Of a stretch of 13,036 bases of DNA, positions 6,535 to 12,701 are shown piece after piece (position 1 is the stretch's first letter; each line of letters opens with the position of its first letter). A program made the position numbers and the translations under genes. Below the pieces are notes generated by a model, which did no database searches, had not been told where the DNA came from, and saw only the letters and a list, made by a program, of their open reading frames with translations. Origin of the DNA: Chloroflexota bacterium (GTDB lineage Bacteria > Chloroflexota > Chloroflexia > Thermomicrobiales > UBA6265); NCBI GenBank assembly GCA_023424355.1, contig JAFAEA010000387.1:1-13036 (forward strand), written 5' to 3'.

Positions 6535-8013
6535 GTGTCTGAACGACGTCGATCCCAGAGAACCGAACTATCCGATGAAACGCAGGGCCTGAGCCTGCGA
6601 GATGCCGATGTGCGTCTTTCCGGACTCGACGAAATCGTAGATGCCGATGAGCAATTCGCCGAAGTCGAGATCGAAGACGATGAGGATGAAGGCTCTCCCG
6701 CCGAGTACCGCAGCGAGTTGGCCGAGAATGTAGATCTCGATACGGATATGGTCGGCGTATCCATAGACGATCCCGTGCGAATGTACCTGCGCGAGATTGG
6801 CCGGGTAGCGTTGATCAGTGCCGAGCGCGAGATCGAGCTCAGCATGGCAATGGACCTCGCAACATATGTGCACGATGTGCGCGCGAGTCTCAGCCTGGAG
6901 GGTACATATACTCCAACCTCGACCGAAATTGGCATGAACATCTGGATCGCTTTCCGGGTGGGATTTCCATTGGCCCGCTCTCTCTGGGATGCCATCGAGG
7001 AAGATGCTCCGGAATCGGTCCAGCAGGTGTTGGATCGCGTGCTGCCGGTAACGGGCGTGAGTTCGTTGGCATTTGCGGCCGTTGCCAAGCAACACGACAT
7101 ATCCCAAGCAGATCTGGAAGAAGAACTGCGGCTGCGCCGTGTCGAATGGGCGCTCCTGCCTGATCCGATCCAGAAGGCAGTCAAAATCGACGAGCCATGG
7201 CCATCGGATGATTCCGTACGCGATCTTTGGCAGAAGCGCGAAGCACGACAGCTTCGTACCTTTGATCAAATCGAAATCGCGGGAGCACAGGCCAAAGTTG
7301 CCCTGACCGAAGCAAATCTCCGTTTGGTTGTGAGCGTTGCCAAGAAATACGTCAACCGCGGCATGAACATGCTGGATCTGATTCAGGAAGGCAATCTGGG
7401 ACTGATTCGCGCGGTGGAGAAGTTCCAACATCACAAGGGATTCAAGTTCAGTACCTATGCCATGTGGTGGATTCGGCAGGCAATCAGCCGTGCCATCGCC
7501 GATCAGGCGCGCACAATCCGCATTCCGGTGCATATGATTGAAACCATCAATCGCATTCAGCGCACCAAACGTGAACTTCAATTGGAGCTTGGTCGCGAGC
7601 CAACGAATGAAGAGGTCGGCAAGGTTCTTGAGATGACTCCGGAGCGTGTCGCCGAAATCCTTAAGCTCAATCAGGATCCAATCAGTCTCGAAATGCCGGT
7701 CGGCGAAGAAGATGATTCGTCACTTGGTGATTTCATTGAAGATGAATCCGCGATGGCGCCACCACATGAGGCTGGGCTCCAGCTTTTGCGAGAGCAGGTT
7801 GGCGATGTGCTGGATACGTTGAGCCCACGCGAGCGCGATGTGATTCTGATGCGATATGGTCTCGGAGATGGTCGCAATCGCACACTTGAAGATGTCGGCA
7901 AGCATGTCGGCGTCACTCGCGAGCGCATTCGCCAGATCGAGGCAAAAGCGCTGCGGAAGCTGCGCCATCCGAGTCGTGCCCAGAAACTGCGAGATTTCCT
8001 CGACGATACGTAG
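6535..8013 (+). CDS. rpoD: RNA polymerase primary-type sigma-70 factor (RpoD/SigA)
   Basis: 492-residue group 1-like sigma factor. The N-terminus to about 75 is strongly acidic, in the place of region 1.1. Region 1.2 is DDPVRMYLREIGR at 78-90. A non-conserved insert of about 140 residues (110-250) precedes region 2, which runs from NLRLVVSVAKKYVNRG through DLIQEGN (281-287) and the -10-recognising FSTYAMWWIRQAISRAIADQ. Region 3 starts at TIRIPVHM (327-334). Region 4 ends in the -35-binding helix-turn-helix, LEDVGKHVGVTRERIRQIE (451-469). GTG at 6535 is preferred because AGGAGGG (6524-6530) lies four bases upstream, inside the last codons of lysA; there is no spacer between the genes. Full regions 1.2 and 4.2 and a long insert favour the housekeeping factor over alternatives, but a second RpoD-like gene at 9782-10771 means the primary role is not certain. 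Confidence 0.93.
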   Translation: MSERRRSQRTELSDETQGLSLRDADVRLSGLDEIVDADEQFAEVEIEDDEDEGSPAEYRSELAENVDLDTDMVGVSIDDPVRMYLREIGRVALISAEREIELSMAMDLATYVHDVRASLSLEGTYTPTSTEIGMNIWIAFRVGFPLARSLWDAIEEDAPESVQQVLDRVLPVTGVSSLAFAAVAKQHDISQADLEEELRLRRVEWALLPDPIQKAVKIDEPWPSDDSVRDLWQKREARQLRTFDQIEIAGAQAKVALTEANLRLVVSVAKKYVNRGMNMLDLIQEGNLGLIRAVEKFQHHKGFKFSTYAMWWIRQAISRAIADQARTIRIPVHMIETINRIQRTKRELQLELGREPTNEEVGKVLEMTPERVAEILKLNQDPISLEMPVGEEDDSSLGDFIEDESAMAPPHEAGLQLLREQVGDVLDTLSPRERDVILMRYGLGDGRNRTLEDVGKHVGVTRERIRQIEAKALRKLRHPSRAQKLRDFLDDT

Positions 8014-8024
8014 GCCTGTCAGGT

Positions 8025-8033
8025 TGATACAAT
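8025..8033 (+). promoter_or_regulatory. Candidate extended -10 promoter for obg
   Basis: TGATACAAT just after the rpoD stop is an extended -10 box (TG-n-TACAAT). No convincing -35 box lies 17 bases upstream. Transcription from it would produce a leader of about 170 bases that includes the compound palindrome at 8103-8165. Read-through from rpoD is an alternative source of obg mRNA, since no intrinsic terminator was found between them. Confidence 0.35.
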
Positions 8034-8048
8034 CGACTAGACTTATTG

Positions 8049-8078
8049 ATCACAGCGACGGAACCGTTGTGCCGTGAT
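8049..8078. repeat. Imperfect dyad between rpoD and obg
   Basis: ATCAC at 8049-8053 and GTGAT at 8074-8078 frame an imperfect 30-base dyad with an inner CGG-AA-CCG core. The arms have mismatches and no T-tract follows, so it does not look like a terminator. It may be an operator or chance structure. Confidence 0.25.
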
Positions 8079-8102
8079 GTTGCCTTGCGCTCACGCAATT
8101 CC

Positions 8103-8165
8103 GGTAGCGTCACCCCTTGTGGGTGACAAGCGTCGTTCAGGTCACCCATAAAGGGTGACGCTACC
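8103..8165. repeat. Compound palindrome (REP/MITE-like) in the obg leader
   Basis: Two 25-base arms (8103-8127 and 8141-8165) are inverted copies, GGTAGCGTCACCC + 5 bases + GGGTGAC, separated by 13 bases. They differ only in the five-base spacers (CTTGT versus, inverted, TTTAT). Each arm is also its own hairpin, GTCACCC-N5-GGGTGAC, so the element can fold as one long hairpin or as two small adjacent ones. Outer arms include perfect 13-base matches. No T-tract follows. It resembles a dispersed REP or small palindromic element rather than a terminator; copy number cannot be judged from this window. Confidence 0.7.
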
Positions 8166-8212
8166 CATTCGAAGATCGCAATATTATTAATCCGACTATA
8201 TAAGGAAACCTA

Positions 8213-9706
8213 ATGGCACTTGTTGATACAGCACGAATATTCGTGAAATCTGGAAAAGGTGGAAGTGGTTCCACCCACTTCCGACGTGAAAAATACGCAC
8301 CAAAGGGAGGTCCGGATGGCGGCGACGGTGGCCGCGGCGGCGATGTGATTCTCCGCGTGAAGGACAACCTGAACAGCCTCCTGGCTTTTCAGTACATCAG
8401 CCGCTACATCGCCAAAGATGGCCAGGGCGGAATGGGACAAAAGAAATCCGGGCGTAGCGGCGCAGATATCTATGTGAATGTCCCACCGGGAACCGTGGTG
8501 TATCTGGATGAAGGCGATGAAGCCATAGTCGATCTCACCGAACCCGATGAGGAGTTCGTGATTGCCAAGGGCGGCAAGGGCGGACTCGGTAATGTTCACT
8601 TCAAGAGCAGCACGCGCCAGGCTCCACGAATCGCTGAGCTCGGCGAACCGGGTCAGGAATTCTGGATCCGTCTCGAACTCCGCCTCATCGCCGACGTCGG
8701 TCTCGTCGGTTTGCCAAATGCCGGTAAGAGCACACTGCTCGCCAGCAGCACCCGCGCCAAGCCCAAGATCGCCGACTATCCGTTCACGACTCTGCAGCCG
8801 AATCTCGGCGTGGTGGAAGTCGGTGGACCCGGCGGCGATTCATTCGTGCTCGCCGATATCCCAGGTCTGATCGAAGGTGCCGCCGAAGGCCATGGACTCG
8901 GCCACGAGTTCTTGCGGCACGTTCGGCGTACCAAGTTGCTTCTCCATGTGCTGGATGCCAGCGGAGGACTTGAGGGGCGCGATCCACTGGAGGATTTTCG
9001 CACCATCAATCGTGAACTCTTCGACTTCGATGCCGATATGCAAAAGAAGCCGATGATTGTGGCGTTGAACAAAGTTGACCTGCAAGAAGCGCGAGATAAT
9101 CTCGCCTCGCTTAAGGAGACCCTTACCGGCGAAGGCTACGAAATCTATGAGATTTCGGCCGCAACTGGCGAAGGCGTGCGCGATCTTCAAAATGTTCTTG
9201 CGGAGCGCATGCGCGAAATCCGCGAGCACGAAGAAGAAGAGCGACGCGTGGAGGCGGAGAAGCCGAAGCGACGTGTCTACACTATCGGCAATGTGGATGA
9301 GCGCGCGTGGGAAGTCGAACGCACCTCGCGTCATCACTTCACGGTTACCGGAGTGGGCATCGAGCGCTTCGCTGCCATGACCAACTTCGATCAGTGGGAG
9401 AGCTCCGAGCGATTCCAGCGAGTGTTGGAACGCGCGGGTATCTTCGATGAACTGATCAAGCAAGGTATTCAGGATCACGATACGGTCACCATCGGCACCT
9501 TCGAGATGAATTGGGGTGAGGATGTTGAGAAACCCTGGTTCGCCGATCGCGATGAGAAGCTCGATGAGATCATCGCCGCCGAAGAAGAGGCCGGTATTTC
9601 TCTTGGTGATCTTGAAGATGACGATGTTGATGCCGAAGGCATGCTCGTCACTGATTGGGACGATGACGACGAAGATGAAGGCGTGTCGCCAACCCAGAGT
9701 CGTTAG
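8213..9706 (+). CDS. obg: GTPase Obg/CgtA
   Basis: Essential ribosome-associated GTPase acting in 50S assembly and in stress and cell-cycle control. At 497 residues it is longer than E. coli ObgE because of its C-terminus. The glycine-rich Obg domain (1-158) has the usual KGGPDGGDGGRGG and AKGGKGGLGN runs. The G domain has G1 GLPNAGKS (166-173), G2 FTT (191-193), G3 DIPG (215-218), G4 NKVD (286-289) and G5 SAA (315-317). A charged Glu/Arg helix (about 330-350) links to an OCT domain (355-435). The last 60 residues are very acidic (DWDDDDEDEG near the end), as in some Gram-positive and Chloroflexota Obg proteins. AAGGA stands seven bases before ATG at 8213. It is not preceded by rplU-rpmA, its common neighbours. 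It converges on the second sigma gene across a shared terminator. Confidence 0.97.
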   Translation: MALVDTARIFVKSGKGGSGSTHFRREKYAPKGGPDGGDGGRGGDVILRVKDNLNSLLAFQYISRYIAKDGQGGMGQKKSGRSGADIYVNVPPGTVVYLDEGDEAIVDLTEPDEEFVIAKGGKGGLGNVHFKSSTRQAPRIAELGEPGQEFWIRLELRLIADVGLVGLPNAGKSTLLASSTRAKPKIADYPFTTLQPNLGVVEVGGPGGDSFVLADIPGLIEGAAEGHGLGHEFLRHVRRTKLLLHVLDASGGLEGRDPLEDFRTINRELFDFDADMQKKPMIVALNKVDLQEARDNLASLKETLTGEGYEIYEISAATGEGVRDLQNVLAERMREIREHEEEERRVEAEKPKRRVYTIGNVDERAWEVERTSRHHFTVTGVGIERFAAMTNFDQWESSERFQRVLERAGIFDELIKQGIQDHDTVTIGTFEMNWGEDVEKPWFADRDEKLDEIIAAEEEAGISLGDLEDDDVDAEGMLVTDWDDDDEDEGVSPTQSR

Positions 9707-9728
9707 GTAACATCGCCAGAACAAATAG

Positions 9729-9764
9729 AAAGCCGCCAGTCGATCAAATTGACTGGCGGCTTTT
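9729..9764. terminator. Bidirectional intrinsic terminator, obg / second sigma gene
   Basis: A 13-base perfect stem, 9729-9741 with 9751-9763 (AAAGCCGCCAGTC and its complement), encloses a nine-base loop. On the plus strand it is followed by TTTT, and on the minus strand by a T-rich CTTTCTATTTG. It sits 22 bases after the obg stop and 17 bases after the stop of the leftward sigma gene, so it serves both. On the plus strand the loop can add a G-U and an A-U pair that the minus strand cannot, which slightly favours obg. Confidence 0.9.
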
Positions 9765-9781
9765 CTGTGACCGATGTGAGT

Positions 9782-10771
9782 TTAGAGTTCCTGGTGATAG
9801 GCCAGTAGGCGATCACCATCGAGTCGACGGAGCTTCTGCAGTGCTTCGTTCTCGATCTGGCGGACTCGTTCGCGGCTGATTTGAAGCTGTTCGCCAACTT
9901 CAGCCAGTGTGTGCTGGTGTCCCTGGCCAAGTCCAAAGCGCAGCTGCAGCACGAGTCGTTCGCGGGCGCTAAGCGTATCGAGTGCGGCGCTGACATCACG
10001 CTTGAGCATGCTCTCGCTAGCGGCCTCGTATGGAGTCTCGCTCACTTCATCGGCGATCAGATCGCCGAGGGAGGTGTCATCTTCGTTACCGATTGGGGTT
10101 TCGAGGCTGATGGTGCGCTGGGCTGCCTGAACGATCTGATGGATCTTCTCTGGCGCCACTTCCATGGCCTCGGCCACTTCTTCCGGGGTTGGTTGTCGAC
10201 CCATGGCCTGTGCGAGCTGGTTGAGGGTCTTGCGATAACGACTAATGGAATCGCCCATGTGGACCGGGAGGCGAATGGTTCGGCTCTGGTCGGCGATGGC
10301 GCGAGTGATGGCCTGGCGAATCCACCAGGTTGCGTAGGTGCTAAAGCGGAAGCCCTTGCGCCAGTCGTACTTCTGCACGGCGCGCATGAGGCCAATATTG
10401 CCTTCCTGAATCAAATCGAGAAGGGTGAGTCCGCGGTTGACGTATCGCTTGGCGATACTCACCACGAGACGAAGGTTGGCCCGCACGAACTGCTGCACTG
10501 CAGCCATGTCGCCATCTTCAACGCGTTTGGCAAGGTCGATCTCCTGCGCGTGGGTGAGCAGGGGAGTTTCGGCAATTTCGCGAAGATAGAGGCGAACCGG
10601 GTCATTGATGAAGTTAGGGTCAAGTTTTTGAAGAACATCGAGATCTCGTTCAAGATCGCCATCGTTGTCGTTCTGCGGCTCCATCTGGGTGGTGATTTCT
10701 TCTGGAACGTCGGGCCGCTCCTCACCGTCACGGGTGAGTTGGTCAATCTTGGTTACATCGTATGTGGACAT
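9782..10771 (-). CDS. Second RpoD-like sigma-70 factor (group 1/2)
   Basis: 329 residues from the chosen start. A short acidic N-terminus replaces region 1.1. Region 1.2 is NDPVRLYLREIAETPLL (56-72), and region 2 follows without an insert: ANLRLVVSIAKRYVNRG, DLIQEGN (119-124), FSTYATWWIRQAITRAIADQ. Region 3 begins TIRLPVHM (165-172). Region 4 ends in LAEVGEQLQISRERVRQIENEA (289-310). Absence of the non-conserved insert and short length resemble group 2 or short primary sigma factors (SigA/HrdB/MysB style), and region 2.4 is near-identical to the factor at 6535-8013, so promoter specificity probably overlaps. ATG at 10813 would add 14 residues. It has no ribosome binding site, while ATG at 10771 has AAAGGA at a long distance (about 13), so the start remains uncertain. 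It is probably expressed from its own promoter near 11062-11089 with a long leader. Confidence 0.92.
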   Translation of the reverse strand: MSTYDVTKIDQLTRDGEERPDVPEEITTQMEPQNDNDGDLERDLDVLQKLDPNFINDPVRLYLREIAETPLLTHAQEIDLAKRVEDGDMAAVQQFVRANLRLVVSIAKRYVNRGLTLLDLIQEGNIGLMRAVQKYDWRKGFRFSTYATWWIRQAITRAIADQSRTIRLPVHMGDSISRYRKTLNQLAQAMGRQPTPEEVAEAMEVAPEKIHQIVQAAQRTISLETPIGNEDDTSLGDLIADEVSETPYEAASESMLKRDVSAALDTLSARERLVLQLRFGLGQGHQHTLAEVGEQLQISRERVRQIENEALQKLRRLDGDRLLAYHQEL

Positions 10772-10917
10772 ATAAAGCAGTCGATCCTTTCTGGTTGGGC
10801 GAACATTGCCCATTTACGCAGACACGCCATTGTGTCTTCTTATTGAACAGGCGACCTGATTTTGCCGAGATGCGGTCCCACACATCTGACTTTCCGGCGT
10901 GGTCATCGCACCGAAAT

Positions 10918-10961
10918 CGCCGTGATATAATTCCTCGCGATGCAAATATCGCGCCACGGCG
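10918..10961. repeat. Nested hairpin in the second sigma gene leader
   Basis: CGCCGTG (10918-10924) pairs with CACGGCG (10955-10961). Inside it CGCGAT (10936-10941) pairs with ATCGCG (10948-10953), with a six-base loop. The asymmetric internal loop on the left contains TGATATAAT read on the plus strand (10923-10931), a perfect extended -10 box, and AGGAATTATAT read on the minus strand. Either an RNA structure in the sigma leader or a plus-strand start site is possible; the sequence does not decide. Confidence 0.4.
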
Positions 10962-11061
10962 TGCATAGCCTTGATGGATTACGCCGGAATCTGGTGACGC
11001 TCTCTATGAGATTTGGTCAACAGAAACCCGGGCCTCGCGCAAGTCTGCTCGAGACACTTTG

Positions 11062-11089
11062 ATTATACATGGCTGTGCGCAGTTGTAAA
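11062..11089 (-). promoter_or_regulatory. Sigma-70 promoter for the second sigma gene
   Basis: On the minus strand TTTACA (11084-11089, one mismatch to TTGACA) lies 16 bases from a perfect TATAAT (11062-11067). The predicted start is near 11055, about 285 bases before the ATG at 10771. It lies downstream of the Fe-S carrier terminator, so the sigma gene appears to be a separate transcription unit. Confidence 0.65.
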
Positions 11090-11122
11090 CCCCTGTGCTC
11101 AAATCCAATTGGTAGTAGCAAA

Positions 11123-11150
11123 GAACCCAGACGGAATCCCGCCCGGGTTC
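11123..11150 (-). terminator. Intrinsic terminator of the Fe-S carrier gene
   Basis: A 12-base stem, 11123-11134 with 11139-11150, surrounds a four-base loop, 30 bases after the stop at 11181. On the minus strand all twelve pairs form, two of them G-U; on the plus strand those two become A-C mismatches, which points to leftward use. The T-tract after it on the minus strand (TTCTTTG) is modest, and AAAAACC precedes the stem. The plus strand has GGTTTTT downstream, so weak action in the other direction is possible. Confidence 0.7.
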
Positions 11151-11180
11151 AATGGTTTTTACTGATTTGAGAAACCGGAA

Positions 11181-11567
11181 CTAGTCGCCGCAGCCGCAGC
11201 TCTGGCCAGTCTGCTCGGCATCGTCACCGGTATCGAAGCTGTGGCCGCAGGCGCAACCAGCAACAGCGTTGGGGTTCTTCACGGTGAAGCCACCACCCAT
11301 GAGGGAGTTGACGTAGTCGATCTCGGCACCCTTGAGGTACATGGCGCTGAAGTTATCGACGAATACCTTCACACCGCTGGTCTCAATGACTTCATCGCCT
11401 TCGTCGGCGGCTTCGTCGATGGTCATGCCATACTGAAGACCAGAGCATCCGCCTGGTGCCACGAATACGCGCAGTGCGTGATCCGGAGTGCCCTGCTCGC
11501 TGAGGAAGCCCTTGAGCTGATCCACGGCGTCGGTGGTCATGGTGATAAGTGGAAGTGTAGTAACCAT
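11181..11567 (-). CDS. HesB/IscA-type iron-sulfur carrier (ErpA-like)
   Basis: A-type carrier that receives Fe-S clusters from a scaffold and delivers them to apoproteins. 128 residues. The three conserved ligands are visible as C41 in GGCSG and C105/C107 in GCACG; SLMGGGFTVKNPNA before the last pair is a strong family signature. The C-terminus extends about 20 residues beyond the usual end and finishes in a second CxC (C124, C126 in SCGCGD), an unusual extra thiol pair. ATG at 11567 is supported by GGAGG nine bases upstream. Monocistronic: it has its own promoter (11643-11670) and terminator. It is divergent from rsgA. No iscS, iscU or suf genes are in view, so iscA, erpA and sufA cannot be told apart. 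Confidence 0.92.
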   Translation of the reverse strand: MVTTLPLITMTTDAVDQLKGFLSEQGTPDHALRVFVAPGGCSGLQYGMTIDEAADEGDEVIETSGVKVFVDNFSAMYLKGAEIDYVNSLMGGGFTVKNPNAVAGCACGHSFDTGDDAEQTGQSCGCGD

Positions 11568-11600
11568 TGGTTCTTGCCTCCGGCAAAGAAACGAACATTC

Positions 11601-11639
11601 GGAACAGCAGATGACTCATGCAAGAGTCACTTCTATTCC
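11601..11639. promoter_or_regulatory. Extended dyad at the start of the Fe-S carrier transcript
   Basis: TGACTC (11612-11617) and GAGTCA (11624-11629) are a perfect inverted repeat with a six-base spacer. Outside it GGAACAG (11601-11607) and CTATTCC (11633-11639) also pair, perfectly on the minus strand if one G-U is allowed. The element spans the predicted start (about 11636) and first 35 bases of the leader. It could be an operator or a 5' RNA hairpin. It does not match the IscR or cyanobacterial SufR sites I know. Confidence 0.5.
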
Positions 11640-11642
11640 GTA

Positions 11643-11670
11643 AGCATAGCAAGCGGGTCAGAGTTGTCAA
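11643..11670 (-). promoter_or_regulatory. Sigma-70 promoter of the Fe-S carrier gene
   Basis: On the minus strand a perfect TTGACA (11665-11670) is followed after 16 bases by TATGCT (11643-11648). Predicted transcription start is near 11636, giving a leader of about 69 bases to the ATG at 11567. The -35 box lies 21 bases upstream of the rsgA start on the other strand. Confidence 0.7.
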
Positions 11671-11691
11671 GAGAAAATACAGGAGTTGCGT

Positions 11692-12690
11692 TTGCCCAAG
11701 CCCAGGTATTCCCGATCTGAACAGCGTAACGATATCGATCCAAACGCTATCACTGCACCGCCACAAGGTTCGCATCGGGCCAAGGTTGTGCGGGCTCATG
11801 GCCTTTGGTACGAGGTAAAGCCGGTGGATGATCACCGGGCTGGCTCCACGGTTATCGCCACCATGAAAGGGCAGCTTAAGAAGAAGAAGCGCCGTACAGA
11901 TATTGTGGCAGTGGGGGATTGGGTCTGGATCACAGACCTCCCGGATGATGAAGCCGTGATTGAGTGGGTAGAGCCACGATCGAGTTCGCTCGTGCGCACG
12001 GCCAGACACACGCGCGATACCGAACAGGTGATTCTGGCCAATCTGGATCAGGTGTGTTTCACCTTCGCCATTGCAGATCCGGAACCACACACGCGCATGC
12101 TGGATCGATTTCTGATTCTCGCCGAAATGCAGAATGTTCCCATCCACATCGTGGTCAACAAGGCTGAACTCGCCACCCTGAAACAGGTTGAGGAAGTTTT
12201 CGGTATCTACCGGTCGCTCTATCCTGTTCACGTGGTGAGCGCAATGACAGGCGAAGGTATTGCCGAATTGCGGCAGACCTTGCTTGGAAAAACTACTGCG
12301 GTAACCGGGCCATCTGGTGTGGGCAAAAGCACACTGCTTAACGCCATCGATCCCGAGCATCGAAGAGATACCGGCGAGATCAGTGAGGCAACCGGCAAAG
12401 GTAAGCACACCACTATTGGATCTCGGCTCTATGAGATTGATGATGATACCTGGGTGGCCGATACTCCGGGCATGCGGGCGTTGGCCATGCATGCCATCGA
12501 ACCCAGAATGCTGGATTCGTACTTCGTGGAGTTCCGTCCATTCCTGGGAGAATGCTTCTATCAGGATTGCACCCACGTTCACGAGCCGACCTGCGCTGTC
12601 AGAGATGCTGTGGAGGACGGAAAAATCTCGCTCCAGCGTTACGAGAGCTATGTATCATTGCGGTCCGGCCAGGAGCTTTCGACCGAGTAG
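11692..12690 (+). CDS. rsgA: Small ribosomal subunit biogenesis GTPase RsgA
   Basis: Circularly permuted GTPase that checks late maturation of the 30S subunit. 332 residues. The N-terminal OB fold (about 30-85) precedes the permuted G motifs: NKAE (156-159, G4), SAMTGEG (183-189, G5), then P-loop GPSGVGKS (206-213, G1), the G2 region GKGKHTT (235-241) and DTPG (257-260, G3). The zinc knuckle C288-x4-C293-x-H295-x5-C301 follows, with the family's HEPTCAV. TTG at 11692 is chosen because AGGAG (11681-11685) lies exactly six bases upstream; TTG at 11686 would touch the AGGAG. G4 ends in Glu where most GTPases have Asp (NKxD), the one departure from type. A partial ORF follows 11 bases later, probably co-transcribed. 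Confidence 0.95.
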   Translation: MPKPRYSRSEQRNDIDPNAITAPPQGSHRAKVVRAHGLWYEVKPVDDHRAGSTVIATMKGQLKKKKRRTDIVAVGDWVWITDLPDDEAVIEWVEPRSSSLVRTARHTRDTEQVILANLDQVCFTFAIADPEPHTRMLDRFLILAEMQNVPIHIVVNKAELATLKQVEEVFGIYRSLYPVHVVSAMTGEGIAELRQTLLGKTTAVTGPSGVGKSTLLNAIDPEHRRDTGEISEATGKGKHTTIGSRLYEIDDDTWVADTPGMRALAMHAIEPRMLDSYFVEFRPFLGECFYQDCTHVHEPTCAVRDAVEDGKISLQRYESYVSLRSGQELSTE

Positions 12691-12701
12691 GAGATAGTTG
12701 G

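Larger units (their letters stand above)
10772..11180. other. 409-base gap with no supported protein gene (leader and terminator region)
   Basis: This stretch holds, from right to left on the minus strand, the Fe-S carrier terminator (11123-11150), a good sigma-70 promoter (11062-11089) and a leader of about 285 bases for the second sigma gene. The leader contains a nested hairpin at 10918-10961. No tRNA-like fold was recognised. A 50-codon minus-strand frame (10814-10966) abuts the alternative ATG at 10813 but lacks a properly spaced ribosome binding site and resembles nothing known to me. Confidence 0.6.

Noticed and set aside
6568..7581. 337-codon minus-strand frame opposite rpoD
   Set aside because: Shadow frame; rpoD regions 1.2 to 2.4 lie on the other strand.
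8103..8165. Compound palindrome as a CRISPR repeat pair or intrinsic terminator
   Set aside because: Only one inverted pair without regular spacers, so no array; no T-tract, so no terminator.
9881..10846. 321-codon plus-strand frame opposite the second sigma gene
   Set aside because: Shadow of the sigma gene; no domain resemblance.
10814..10966. 50-codon minus-strand ORF in the second sigma gene leader, ending right before ATG 10813
   Set aside because: AAGG lies only two bases before the ATG and the sequence looks non-protein-like. Kept only as a point to test for conservation.
11392..12582. 396-codon minus-strand frame opposite rsgA and overlapping the Fe-S carrier start
   Set aside because: Antisense to all RsgA motifs; no ribosome binding site or family resemblance.
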